64,000 nt of DNA from Ruminiclostridium sufflavum DSM 19573 (GTDB lineage Bacteria > Bacillota > Clostridia > Acetivibrionales > DSM-1351): assembly GCF_003208175.1 (NCBI RefSeq), contig NZ_QKMR01000010.1, positions 108,916 through 172,915 of the forward strand. The letters run 5' to 3'. Numbering within the stretch: position 1 is the stretch's first letter; every line of letters begins with the position of its first letter. This document shows, piece after piece, positions 28,881 to 37,319 of the stretch. The position numbers and the translations under genes are program-made. Under the pieces are notes generated by a model. That model saw nothing but the letters and a program-made list of their open reading frames with translations, had not been told where the DNA came from and ran no database searches.

Positions 28881-29641
28881 TTTACATGCCTCCAAAGTGT
28901 GACAATGAAGCCGTCAATATTATTGCCCGAAACCTGATAAACCGCCTGCTCAGGTATTGAAACGGAAACTGCCTCAGAGGCATCAAAAGGCACATAATAG
29001 ATCTCTATCCTCTTCCCGTCTTTTTGTATCTGCAAAGGCTTCCTGTCGTGCTGGAAATCCCTGATATATTCAATGTATTCTTCAAGGGAGAGGTTATTTT
29101 CGCTTATTATTTCTGAATGAGGATATCCAACATAGCGGAAATGCCACGGCTCATGGGCAATACCGGTTATTTTCTCCTTGTTTTTCCGATACCTTTCAAT
29201 AAAACCGTATTGAACGGCAGCCTTGCGAAATTCATCGCATATGCCGTAGTAAGGAAAATCCGGACAGATAAAATCCACCGTATCCTTTTTCAGCCCCAAA
29301 TCAATGGCAAGTCCCGTATGGTGCTCGCTGTGCTTAGGAAGTGCTACAAATTTCTCCGTAAAGCTTTTTCCGTTTTCATTAAGGGAATTTGAATAAATAT
29401 TACTCTGTTCACCGGCAGACCGGTATCCGCTTACGGGAATTATTTCATCCAAGCAGCCGATTTTTTTTATAACCTGCTGCAAAACATTTGCCGCCTCACG
29501 TCTTATGAGGATATGGGGGAATCTTGTATCGGCAGGAACCAACCCCTCCTCGCAAAGATATCTGACAGGAAATCCGGCATTTACAAGAAGGAGATTTCCG
29601 GTATAAAGCTTTTCTTTTTGTAAAATAATTGTGTTCATCAT
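28877..29641 (-). CDS. vanXY: VanXY, D,D-dipeptidase/D,D-carboxypeptidase
   Basis: VanXY removes normal D-Ala-D-Ala dipeptides and terminal D-Ala from pentapeptides, so that only resistant precursors remain. The 254-residue protein has the VanY/VanX zinc site: S-G-Y-R-S at 71-75, S-x-H-x2-G-x-A-x-D at 105-114 (ligands H107 and D114) and E-P-W-H at 164-167. No signal peptide or membrane anchor is present, which fits the cytoplasmic bifunctional VanXY rather than membrane-bound VanY. It overlaps vanG at its start and vanT at its end by four bases each, so translation is coupled. Confidence 0.9.
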   Translation of the reverse strand: MMNTIILQKEKLYTGNLLLVNAGFPVRYLCEEGLVPADTRFPHILIRREAANVLQQVIKKIGCLDEIIPVSGYRSAGEQSNIYSNSLNENGKSFTEKFVALPKHSEHHTGLAIDLGLKKDTVDFICPDFPYYGICDEFRKAAVQYGFIERYRKNKEKITGIAHEPWHFRYVGYPHSEIISENNLSLEEYIEYIRDFQHDRKPLQIQKDGKRIEIYYVPFDASEAVSVSIPEQAVYQVSGNNIDGFIVTLWRHVK

Positions 29642-30681
29642 AAATATAAACCAATCAGCCTGTCCAATATATCAGCAAAGGACATACCGATGCCTTTCAT
29701 CATATTAGGATAACGGCTGTGTATTGTAAAGCCCGGTATTGTATTGACCTCATTAAAAACTATATTTCCTGCCGGAGTCAGAAACATGTCTACTCTGGCA
29801 AATCCCGAGCAGCCAAGCAGCCGATAAATAACCTTTGCCGTTTCCTGTATTCTCCTTTCGCAGGCGGCATCAATCCTCGCAGGCATATAAATTCTGGAGC
29901 TTTTCAAGGTATACTTTTCGCTGTAATCGAAAAAACCGTCCTTCAGCTCTATTTCATCGACTCTGCCGACAATTAAAGTGTTATTGCCTAAAACCGCACA
30001 GCCAACTTCAAAGCCGTCTATATTTTCTTCAGCAATAACTTCATCATCATGTTCAAAAGCCAGATTGACTGCCTCTTGCAGCTCCTCCTCCCTGTATACT
30101 TTGGTTATGCCGAAGGAGGAGCCCGCCCTTACAGGCTTTATAAACAGCGGATAAGCCAGATGACCGGTTAAGGCAGCCGGACTGCTTTTCACCGGATGCC
30201 TGAGCAATACCGATTGAGGTACAGCTATACCCTCCGAGTGAACAAGCTTATGTGCTCTGTCCTTGTCCATACACAAGGCAGAGGAAAGAGTATTGCAGCC
30301 TATGACCTGTATTCCCGCCAGCTCAAACAGGCCTTGTACTCTTCCGTCTTCACCGTTTTTCCCGTGTAATACGGGAAATGCAAAATCAATTTTTGTAATT
30401 TTGCTCTTGTCCTTATAAAACTCAATAATACCTTTTACAGAGCAGTTCTGAGATACAGCCACAGGAACAAGCCGAGCTGAATCCTCAAGCCATGTATTAT
30501 CGGAAATATGTCCAAAAGCACCGGTATAACGATACCAGTCTCCCTTTCTTGTAATCCCTACAGGTATAACATCATATTTGTCCTTATTTAAATTTTCAAG
30601 GATTGAAAAGGCTGATTGCAATGATACGGCGTACTCTGTTGAATTTCCTCCAAATATAACAGCAATTTTTTTCTTTTCCAT
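29638..30681 (-). CDS. vanG: VanG-type D-alanine--D-serine ligase
   Basis: This 347-residue ATP-grasp ligase has V-I-F-G-G-N-S-T-E-Y at the N-terminus, the omega-loop F-F-D-Y-S-E-K-Y, and N-E-V-N-T-I-P-G-F-T followed by H-S-R-Y-P-N-M-M. The S-R-Y-P-x-M motif is typical of vancomycin-resistance ligases; housekeeping Ddl enzymes usually have I-S-M-Y-P-K-L-W here. The E-K-Y tyrosine excludes the VanA/VanB D-lactate class, where a histidine loop is found. D-Ser specificity is inferred from this and from neighbouring vanXY and vanT. The start at 30681 was preferred to 30702 because AGGTGGAG lies just upstream. Confidence 0.9.
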   Translation of the reverse strand: MEKKKIAVIFGGNSTEYAVSLQSAFSILENLNKDKYDVIPVGITRKGDWYRYTGAFGHISDNTWLEDSARLVPVAVSQNCSVKGIIEFYKDKSKITKIDFAFPVLHGKNGEDGRVQGLFELAGIQVIGCNTLSSALCMDKDRAHKLVHSEGIAVPQSVLLRHPVKSSPAALTGHLAYPLFIKPVRAGSSFGITKVYREEELQEAVNLAFEHDDEVIAEENIDGFEVGCAVLGNNTLIVGRVDEIELKDGFFDYSEKYTLKSSRIYMPARIDAACERRIQETAKVIYRLLGCSGFARVDMFLTPAGNIVFNEVNTIPGFTIHSRYPNMMKGIGMSFADILDRLIGLYL

Positions 30682-30737
30682 CTCTCCACCTCTTTCTCTC
30701 ATATACCAGACCTCATGTGTCCGTATTAATTAAAAAA

Positions 30738-30766
30738 TATAGACGCTTTATTTTTGCGGGATGCAA
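30738..30766 (-). promoter_or_regulatory. Candidate vanG promoter downstream of the terminator
   Basis: On the minus strand, TTGCAT (30766-30761), a 17-bp spacer and TCTATA (30743-30738) lie about 57 bp before the vanG start and after the vanS terminator. The match is moderate. Confidence 0.4.
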
Positions 30767-30782
30767 TAATCAGCAAATATAC

Positions 30783-30834
30783 AAAAAGCACCCCCGGATT
30801 GACACAATTATTGTATCAATGCCGGAAGTGCTTT
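30783..30834 (-). terminator. Strong hairpin between vanS and vanG
   Basis: On the minus strand, AAAGCAC-CCGG-ATTGA arms pair with TCAAT-CCGG-GTGCTTT, and the stem is followed by a T run. It should end vanRS transcription or act as an attenuator for a promoter placed upstream of it. Confidence 0.8.
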
Positions 30835-30873
30835 ATATCCGTTTGCTATAAAGGATTTTCTTTTTTTTTATGC

Positions 30874-30890
30874 CGAAATTCTTACGAATT
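30874..30890 (-). promoter_or_regulatory. Candidate VanR-binding box after vanS
   Basis: The minus strand carries GAAATTCGTAAGAATTTC immediately after the vanS stop. TCGTAAGAATTT resembles the VanR box I recall for VanA/VanB regulators (TCGTANGAAANTT), with two or three differences. It is also a 7-bp palindrome with a GTAA centre. An AT-rich TTTATA lies about 19 bp downstream. Confidence 0.4.
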
Positions 30891-30892
30891 TC

Positions 30893-31987
30893 CTACAAAA
30901 CAGGAAGGACTACCTCAAATTCAATCAGCTCATTTTCGCTTCGTGCCGTTATTCTTCCTTTATGCAGCTCAACAATTTCTTTTGCAATAGCAAGGCCAAG
31001 CCCCGCTCCTCCGTTTTTTGAGCCACGAGCAGTGTCCAGCCGGTAAAACTGTTCAAAAATTCGCTCAAGCTTCTCCTTTGGAATAGTATTTCCATGATTT
31101 GAAATCCTTAATTTGATTTCTATTTCATTCTGAACAGCCGAAATCTCCACAGCACTATTTTCAAAGCTGTAAAAAACAGCATTGCGCAGCAGATTATCAA
31201 GCACACGCTGCATTTTATCGGCATCACACCTCATCATTATATCTGACGCTGCCTTCAGCATACAATTCAGATTTTTATTCATTAACATTGGTTTAAATTC
31301 AAAAATAAGCTGCTCAAGCATGCGGGTAAGATTCACCCTGCTGTATTCAAGTGTTATATTCGAAAGGTTAAACCTTGTAATTTCAAAAAACTCATTAATT
31401 AAATCTTCAAGCCGCTCTGCCTTATCTAACGAAATAGACATATATTTCTGCCTCAGCTCTTCCGAAATCCGGTTTTCATCCCGAAGCAGGGTAAGATATC
31501 CGATAACAGATGTCAACGGAGTTTTTAAATCATGGGCAAGATAAACAACAAGGTCATTTTTTCGCTGCTCTGCCTCCTTGGCAATTCTTTCATTTTCATG
31601 AAGGCTTATTTTAGTATTATTCATACTGAATTGAAGCTCCTTTAAAGGCTCGGAAAGCTCAATCAAGGCACTGTCACTTTGATACATCTGCTCCGCAGCG
31701 TCCGCCACCTCTTGAAGATATGAAAAAGGCCTGTTCCAGAAATACAAAAAAATTGCTGTATACCCGACCATAACATATGCCATTGCAAAAAGCTCTATCC
31801 GCAATTTAAACCATTGGGCTATCCTGTAAAGCAGCTCCTGTCCGAACCATATTCTCGTATCATATAAATTGACAGCAATAAAAAAAGCACCGATACCCAG
31901 AACGGTATATATAATTAACGAGAATACCAGCTTTAAAACAAGATTATTTCTCAATTTGCGGGAAATAGTTTTTCCTTTTTTATTCAA
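30893..31987 (-). CDS. vanS: VanS-like sensor histidine kinase
   Basis: This 364-residue kinase has two membrane segments (about 19-41 and 66-84) flanking a short extracytoplasmic loop, then HisKA with the phospho-acceptor H152 in Y-L-A-H-D-L-K-T-P-L, and an ATPase domain with L-D-N-L-L-R-N-A and G-A-G-L-G-L-A-I-A-K. The short sensor loop resembles VanS of D-Ser type clusters. It starts with TTG at 31987, overlapping the last eight bases of vanR. The inducer is presumably a glycopeptide, by analogy. Confidence 0.88.
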   Translation of the reverse strand: MNKKGKTISRKLRNNLVLKLVFSLIIYTVLGIGAFFIAVNLYDTRIWFGQELLYRIAQWFKLRIELFAMAYVMVGYTAIFLYFWNRPFSYLQEVADAAEQMYQSDSALIELSEPLKELQFSMNNTKISLHENERIAKEAEQRKNDLVVYLAHDLKTPLTSVIGYLTLLRDENRISEELRQKYMSISLDKAERLEDLINEFFEITRFNLSNITLEYSRVNLTRMLEQLIFEFKPMLMNKNLNCMLKAASDIMMRCDADKMQRVLDNLLRNAVFYSFENSAVEISAVQNEIEIKLRISNHGNTIPKEKLERIFEQFYRLDTARGSKNGGAGLGLAIAKEIVELHKGRITARSENELIEFEVVLPVL

Positions 31988-32678
31988 CTTTGTAGCCCAC
32001 CCCCCATACAGTTTTTATAAACTTAGGATTTTTCGCAGGCTCATGCAGCTTTTCGCGCAGCCTGCCGATATGAGCCATAACTGTGTTATTATTATCAAGG
32101 TATTTCTCACCCCATACCGCTTCAAATAATTCCTCTGAAGAAACCACCCTGCCCCGGCATTCGCATAAGTACCAAAGTATTGAAAACTCCGTCGGTGTCA
32201 AGGATATCTCTTTTCCGAACAGACTGCACCTGTGTGTGAATTTATTAATAAGCAATCCTTTTATGTCGTATTCGTAAGCAGATATCTCCTGCTGCTCCGA
32301 TATGTTATTATATCTCACATAACGCCTTAATTGAGTTTTAACCCTCGCAACGACCTCCAAAGGATTAAAAGGCTTTGTTATATAATCATCAGCTCCTATG
32401 GTAAGCCCCATAATTTTATCCGAATCCTCAACCTTTGCAGTCAGCATAATAATCGGGAAAAAATAATTTTCTCTGATTTTCTGGCAAATGCGGAAGCCGT
32501 CAATATCGGGAAGCATTACATCTAAAATTGCCATATCCAGCTTTGTGGATTCAATACATTTCAGGGCTTCCATACCGCTGTAAAACTTGTATACCGTATA
32601 GCCGTCATTTTTCAGATAGACCTCAATCAAATCGGCTATTTCCTTTTCGTCATCGACAATTAAAATACTTTCACTCAT
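31980..32678 (-). CDS. vanR: VanR-like OmpR-family response regulator
   Basis: This 232-residue protein has a receiver domain (phospho-acceptor D53 in A-I-L-D-V-M-L-P-D, K in T-K-P-F-N-P) and a C-terminal winged helix ending T-V-W-G-V-G-Y-K-V-E. It should control the van genes and its own promoter together with the overlapping kinase. The ATG follows GGAGAAG. Assignment as VanR rests on its position before vanS-vanG-vanXY-vanT. Confidence 0.88.
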   Translation of the reverse strand: MSESILIVDDEKEIADLIEVYLKNDGYTVYKFYSGMEALKCIESTKLDMAILDVMLPDIDGFRICQKIRENYFFPIIMLTAKVEDSDKIMGLTIGADDYITKPFNPLEVVARVKTQLRRYVRYNNISEQQEISAYEYDIKGLLINKFTHRCSLFGKEISLTPTEFSILWYLCECRGRVVSSEELFEAVWGEKYLDNNNTVMAHIGRLREKLHEPAKNPKFIKTVWGVGYKVE

Positions 32679-32749
32679 AACCGGATAACTTCTCCTTTAT
32701 TGTCTTTAATTAGTGCTGTTACTCATAATAAAAACAGCCATTACAATAT

Positions 32750-32777
32750 ATTCTATACTCTATTATTATTTTATCAA
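32750..32777 (-). promoter_or_regulatory. Candidate vanRS promoter
   Basis: On the minus strand, TTGATA (32777-32772), a 16-bp spacer and TAGAAT (32755-32750) lie about 70 bp upstream of vanR and after the ppdK terminator. Confidence 0.5.
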
Positions 32778-32813
32778 TATACATTTTTTCTTGATATCTG
32801 TCATACTCTTCAG

Positions 32814-32857
32814 AAAAAGGGTATTATCCCTTAAAGCTATCAAGAGATAATACCCTT
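32814..32857 (-). terminator. Terminator of ppdK
   Basis: AAGGGTATTATC and GATAATACCCTT form a 12-bp perfect stem, followed on the minus strand by five T. Confidence 0.88.
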
Positions 32858-32905
32858 ACTTTATTTTAATCCTAAGTCCTCAAACCCTTGATATGCAAAG
32901 GTTTA

Positions 32906-35569
32906 CTACCTCTGACCAGCCGAACCGGCACCACCCTGAGATTGGTCTTTGCTGCTAATAGCCGCCTGGGCTGCCGCAAGTCTGGCAATCGGCACACGGA
33001 AGGGTGAACATGATACGTAGTTCAGCCCTGCCTTATGGCAGAACTCCACTGAGGAAGGATCTCCTCCGTGCTCTCCGCAGATTCCAAGCTTGATATCAGG
33101 TCTTGCCTGTCTTCCAAGCTTTGCAGCCATTTCAACAAGCCTGCCTACACCGGTCTGGTCAAGCTTTGCAAAGGGGTCATTCTCATAGACCTTCTTTGCA
33201 TAATAGTCCTCAAGGAACTTACCTGCATCATCACGGCTGAAACCAAAGGTCATCTGTGTAAGATCGTTTGTGCCAAAGGAGAAGAATTCAGCCTCCTTCG
33301 CAATCTCATCAGCAGTCAAAGCTGCTCTTGGAATTTCTATCATAGTTCCGACCTTATACTGCAAACTGACACAGGATTTTTCAATAACCTCGTTTGCAGT
33401 TTTTACTACTATGTCCTTAACAAATTTTAGCTCCTTAATGTCTCCTACCAACGGAATCATTATTTCAGGAATTACTGACATTCCGTTTTTATTCACATTT
33501 ATTGCCGCCTCTATTACAGCTCTTGTCTGCATTTCTGCAATCTCAGGATATGAAACCGCCAGACGGCAGCCTCTGTGTCCCATCATAGGATTAAACTCAT
33601 GAAGGCTTGAAACTATTCCCTTCAGTTCCTCAAAGGACATTCCCATTTCCTTTGAAAGTGCAGCGATATCTTCGTCCTCCTGGGGTAAAAATTCATGAAG
33701 AGGAGGATCCAAAAACCTTATGGTTACAGGATGTCCCTTCATTGCAGTAAATAATCCTTCGAAATCACTTCTTTGCATCGGCAGCAGCTTATTGAGAGCC
33801 TTTCTTCTCTGCTCTTCTGTTCTGGCAACAATCATTTCTCTCATTGCGGAAATTCTGTCGGCATTAAAGAACATATGCTCTGTCCGGCACAGTCCTATGC
33901 CTTCCGCTCCGAATTTCACTGCCTGTTCGGCATCTGCCGGAGTATCGGCATTTGTTCTTACCTTCAAGGTTCTTGCTTCATCAGCCCACTTCATAAGCGT
34001 GGAAAAATCTCCCGTCATTTCAGGCTCCACTGTTGGAAGCTGTTCGCCGTATACGTTTCCTGTCGATCCGTCTAATGAAATCCAGTCCCCTTCAATATAT
34101 TTCTTTCCGTTCTTATCTATAAAATATTTTTCTTCCTCATTTATCTTAATCTCACTGCAGCCCGCAACACAGCATGTTCCCATACCACGTGCAACAACTG
34201 CGGCATGGGAAGTCATTCCTCCCCGTCCCGTCAGAATACCCTGAGAAACATGCATACCTTCTATATCCTCGGGCGAAGTTTCAAGTCTGACAAGTACAAG
34301 CTTTTTTTCACCCTTTTTTGCAGCTTCAGTGGCTTCATCAGCGGTGAAATAAATTTTACCGGTTGCGGCTCCCGGTGAAGCCGGAAGGCCCTTGGCAATA
34401 ACTGCCGCTGCTTTTAATGCCTTTAAATCAAAATTCGGATGCAAAACCGCATCTAACTGTCTGGGGTCAACCTTCATAATTGCTTCTTCCTTAGAAATCA
34501 TATTCTCAGCAACCAAATCAACAGCAATCTTTAATGCAGCCGCTGCTGTTCTTTTGCCGTTTCTGGTCTGAAGCATAAAAAGCCTGCCTTTTTCAATCGT
34601 GAACTCCATATCCTGCATATCTCTGTAATGATTTTCCAGTATACCTGCAATTTTAACAAACTGGTCATATGCCTCAGGATTAACTTCCTTCATGCTTTCC
34701 ATAGGCTTAGGAGTTCTGATGCCTGCAACAACATCCTCTCCCTGAGCATTCATTAAAAACTCACCATAAAGCTTCTTTTCTCCGGTTGACGGATTTCGTG
34801 TAAAGGCAACACCTGTTCCTGAATCATTACCCATGTTTCCATAAACCATTTCCTGAACATTTACTGCCGTTCCCCAGTCACCCGGTATATCGTTTAATCT
34901 TCTGTAAACAATGGCACGTGGGTTGTCCCATGAACGGAATACAGCCTTTATCGCTTCCATAAGCTGTATCTTTGGATCTTGAGGGAAATCAAAACCCTTT
35001 TCCTTTTTAAACAGAGCCTTGTATCGCTTGACAATTTCCTTTAAATTTTCTGCGCACAAATCAGTATCGTATTTAGCGTTATTTTCTTCCTTTATATCAT
35101 CAAGAATTTTTTCGAATTTAGGTTTTTCAACCTCCATTACTACGTCGGAAAACATCTGGATAAATCTCCTGTAGCTGTCAAACGCAAATCTTTCATTATT
35201 AGTCAGCTTTGCAAGACCCTCCACAACTGAATCATTTAACCCAAGGTTTAATATTGTATCCATCATACCCGGCATTGAAGCCCTCGCACCAGATCTGACA
35301 GAAACCAAAAAAGGATTTTGGGGATCACCGAAATTCTTGCCAACAATTTTTTCTGTCTTAGACAACATTTCATAAATCTCATCTTCAATTTCTTTTGCAA
35401 TAGTTTTTCCATCATTATAATATCTTGTGCAAGCTTCAGTGGTTACGGTAAAACCCTTTGGTACCGGGAGTCCTAAGCCGGTCATTTCAGCCAGATTAGC
35501 TCCCTTGCCGCCAAGAAGATTTTTCATCTTGGCATTACCCTCATTGAAAAGATAAACATATTTTGACAT
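32906..35569 (-). CDS. ppdK: Pyruvate, phosphate dikinase
   Basis: PPDK interconverts pyruvate + ATP + Pi and PEP + AMP + PPi. In cellulolytic clostridia it works in glycolysis as a PPi-linked step. The 887-residue protein has the N-terminal nucleotide domain (G-G-K-G-A-N-L-A-E-M), the swivelling domain with catalytic H455 in G-G-M-T-S-H-A-A, and the PEP/pyruvate barrel ending G-I-C-G-E-H-G-G-D-P. A short Q/G-rich tail follows the family's usual end. GGGGGG precedes the ATG. It is monocistronic. Confidence 0.96.
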   Translation of the reverse strand: MSKYVYLFNEGNAKMKNLLGGKGANLAEMTGLGLPVPKGFTVTTEACTRYYNDGKTIAKEIEDEIYEMLSKTEKIVGKNFGDPQNPFLVSVRSGARASMPGMMDTILNLGLNDSVVEGLAKLTNNERFAFDSYRRFIQMFSDVVMEVEKPKFEKILDDIKEENNAKYDTDLCAENLKEIVKRYKALFKKEKGFDFPQDPKIQLMEAIKAVFRSWDNPRAIVYRRLNDIPGDWGTAVNVQEMVYGNMGNDSGTGVAFTRNPSTGEKKLYGEFLMNAQGEDVVAGIRTPKPMESMKEVNPEAYDQFVKIAGILENHYRDMQDMEFTIEKGRLFMLQTRNGKRTAAAALKIAVDLVAENMISKEEAIMKVDPRQLDAVLHPNFDLKALKAAAVIAKGLPASPGAATGKIYFTADEATEAAKKGEKKLVLVRLETSPEDIEGMHVSQGILTGRGGMTSHAAVVARGMGTCCVAGCSEIKINEEEKYFIDKNGKKYIEGDWISLDGSTGNVYGEQLPTVEPEMTGDFSTLMKWADEARTLKVRTNADTPADAEQAVKFGAEGIGLCRTEHMFFNADRISAMREMIVARTEEQRRKALNKLLPMQRSDFEGLFTAMKGHPVTIRFLDPPLHEFLPQEDEDIAALSKEMGMSFEELKGIVSSLHEFNPMMGHRGCRLAVSYPEIAEMQTRAVIEAAINVNKNGMSVIPEIMIPLVGDIKELKFVKDIVVKTANEVIEKSCVSLQYKVGTMIEIPRAALTADEIAKEAEFFSFGTNDLTQMTFGFSRDDAGKFLEDYYAKKVYENDPFAKLDQTGVGRLVEMAAKLGRQARPDIKLGICGEHGGDPSSVEFCHKAGLNYVSCSPFRVPIARLAAAQAAISSKDQSQGGAGSAGQR

Positions 35570-35957
35570 AAAAGCCCCCCTGCAAAAAAATTATATTATA
35601 ACAAAATCGTACTTACGATTGTTATTTTCACTTTATATTGTCCGAGTCTGATATAAATAATGCATAATATTGAATATTTTATATATATAAGGAAATGCAG
35701 GCAAAATTATGCCTGCATCAAAATTTTAAAATATTATTACCAGCAAAATATGTAGTTAAGTAATTCAGCTTAACTCTAATCTGTTTCATTTTATCCCCTT
35801 ATCTATTATATTAATAGTAAAAGCCATTCGATAAAAAGTTAATTACGGCTGAATAACCAATGAAATCAAATAATTTCATTGGTTAGCTCACAAGGCACAA
35901 AATCTTGAAGCGGTAATTTAACTTCAATAAGGAGGCTTACTTATATTCTAAAGTATT
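35570..35957. other. Intergenic region with hairpins, no gene
   Basis: There is no supported ORF. A perfect 9-bp hairpin, ATGCAGGCA / TGCCTGCAT, lies at 35695-35718; it could sit in the ppdK leader. A repeat element that also ends the rpoZ transcript lies at 35836-35924. The rest is AT-rich. Confidence 0.6.
35836..35924 (-). repeat. Degenerate AGTCAATTAC-type element, probable rpoZ terminator
   Basis: Outer arms AAGTTAATTAC (35836-35846) and GTAATTTAACTT (35913-35924) enclose an AACCAATGAAAT / ATTTCATTGGTT hairpin. On the minus strand a T-rich tail follows. It lies about 30 bp beyond the rpoZ stop. Confidence 0.6.
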
Positions 35958-36233
35958 TTATTCAATAAGTAAATCTTCATCAAGAGCTTCCTCAACAGAT
36001 GTCTCTTCAATAAGTGCATCCTCAACCTGTACCTTTTCTTTGTTTGTTCTTACATAGGTTATTTTCCCTTCTGCTATTTCATTTATGGCGATAGTAACTT
36101 CTTTTTCAGAATTTACCTTAGAAAGCTTAGGTGAACCATCTACGAGCTGCCTTGCCCTCTTGGCAGCCTCAACTACCAATGTATATCTGCTGTCTGCAGT
36201 TTTCATCAAGTCATTTATCGAAGGATAAATCAT
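35958..36233 (-). CDS. rpoZ: RNA polymerase omega subunit
   Basis: This 91-residue protein has the omega motif Y-T-L-V-V-E-A-A-K-R-A-R-Q-L and the conserved A-I-N-E-I-A-E-G-K-I. Omega supports RNA polymerase assembly by binding beta-prime. The acidic C-terminal tail is longer than minimal. GGAGG precedes the ATG. It follows gmk, in the conserved remA-gmk-rpoZ order. Confidence 0.92.
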   Translation of the reverse strand: MIYPSINDLMKTADSRYTLVVEAAKRARQLVDGSPKLSKVNSEKEVTIAINEIAEGKITYVRTNKEKVQVEDALIEETSVEEALDEDLLIE

Positions 36234-36303
36234 TTTAAATACCTCCTGTTTTTGTAAAACTTTTGTAGAATCGTTTTTATTAACTATTATTCAAGCATGA
36301 AGC

Positions 36304-36912
36304 TCACGCTTTTAGCAAGGAACTTAACAAGTCCTCATTTCTTGACGGCTTTAACCTTTCCGAATCCAGTATCCTTTCAATATCTGATACAGCATTGTCA
36401 ACACTATCGTTTAAAACCAAATAATCATACTTTGAAGCATACTTCATTTCTCTGGAAGCCTGCTCCAGCCTTTTTCCGATAACATCACAGCCTTCAGTCC
36501 CCCTGCATACAATTCTTCTTTCAAGCTCCTCGAATGACGGCGGAATAATGAAAACAAGAACACAATCAGGGTACTTCTGTTTTATCTCAAGAGCACCTGC
36601 CACCGTTATCTCTAATATAACATCAAGACCTTCCTTGATACATGCCTCTACATATGACTTCGGTGTCCCGTAATAATTATCGCAGTACTTATCCCATTCA
36701 ATAAGGTCATTATTATCTATCATATCCAAAAATTTACTTTCCGACACGAAAAAATAATTTTTCCCTTCAACCTCACCCTCACGCGGCTTTCTGGTTGTTG
36801 CAGACACAGAATATTTTGCAGTGCTTCTCTTTGATAAAAGCCTCTGACAAACTGTCCCCTTACCTGTACCGGACGGACCCGACACTACAACTAACAACCC
36901 CTTTTGTTGCAT
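36304..36912 (-). CDS. gmk: Guanylate kinase
   Basis: It phosphorylates GMP to GDP. The 202-residue enzyme has the P-loop S-G-P-S-G-T-G-K-G-T at 12-21, S-A-T-T-R-K-P-R-E-G-E (GMP-binding arginines) and G-K-N-Y-F-F-V. Normal length. AGGAGG precedes the ATG, and only eight bases separate it from remA. Confidence 0.96.
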   Translation of the reverse strand: MQQKGLLVVVSGPSGTGKGTVCQRLLSKRSTAKYSVSATTRKPREGEVEGKNYFFVSESKFLDMIDNNDLIEWDKYCDNYYGTPKSYVEACIKEGLDVILEITVAGALEIKQKYPDCVLVFIIPPSFEELERRIVCRGTEGCDVIGKRLEQASREMKYASKYDYLVLNDSVDNAVSDIERILDSERLKPSRNEDLLSSLLKA

Positions 36913-36920
36913 AGCGCCTC

Positions 36921-37199
36921 CTAATCTTCTATTGTTTCTTCATCATTATCATTTGTATCGGTATCCTTCGTATTCAGTCTGTGAGCCACAGTTTCAGGCT
37001 GAACTGCCGATAAAATAATATGATCGCTGTCTGTTATAATAACTGCTCTTGTCCTTCTGCCATACGTTGCATCTATAAGCATTCCCCTGTCTCTTGCCTC
37101 TTGTATAATCCTTTTTATAGGGGCAGATTCCGGACTGACTATAGCAACCAATCTATTAGCAGAAACAATATTCCCAAATCCGATATTTATAAGCTTCAT
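36921..37199 (-). CDS. remA: RemA-family DNA-binding regulator
   Basis: RemA (formerly DUF370) is a small ring-forming DNA-binding activator of extracellular matrix and osmoprotection genes in Bacillus. The 92-residue protein has the family core N-I-G-F-G-N-I-V...[15 protein letters not shown] and [16 protein letters not shown]. It carries a short acidic tail. A leader element that can cover the ribosome site directly precedes the ATG. Confidence 0.92.
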   Translation of the reverse strand: MKLINIGFGNIVSANRLVAIVSPESAPIKRIIQEARDRGMLIDATYGRRTRAVIITDSDHIILSAVQPETVAHRLNTKDTDTNDNDEETIED

Positions 37200-37204
37200 A
37201 TTTT

Positions 37205-37298
37205 CCTCCTACGCCGAGTTTTCGGCACAAAAATTTGGTAAAGCTTTTGTGCAGGTATGCTATCTGATTTCTAAACCTCCACATTCTTTCAAGCTATC
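37205..37298 (-). promoter_or_regulatory. Leader element before remA
   Basis: On the minus strand: TAGCTTGAAAGAATGTGG, then GCATACCTGCAC, AAGCTTTACCAAATTTTTGTG, the hairpin GCCGA-AAAC-TCGGC and GTAGGAGG seven bases from the ATG. It matches the element at 22306 and the 92-bp tandem unit at 50302. CCTGCAC can pair, with one mismatch and a wobble, with the GCGTAGG just before the ribosome site. Confidence 0.6.
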
Positions 37299-37319
37299 CT
37301 CTAAAATCACCTGATCAGG

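Noticed and set aside
29638..30681. Housekeeping D-Ala-D-Ala ligase (ddl)
   Set aside because: The S-R-Y-P-x-M motif and the overlap with vanXY and vanT fit a VanG-type ligase better.
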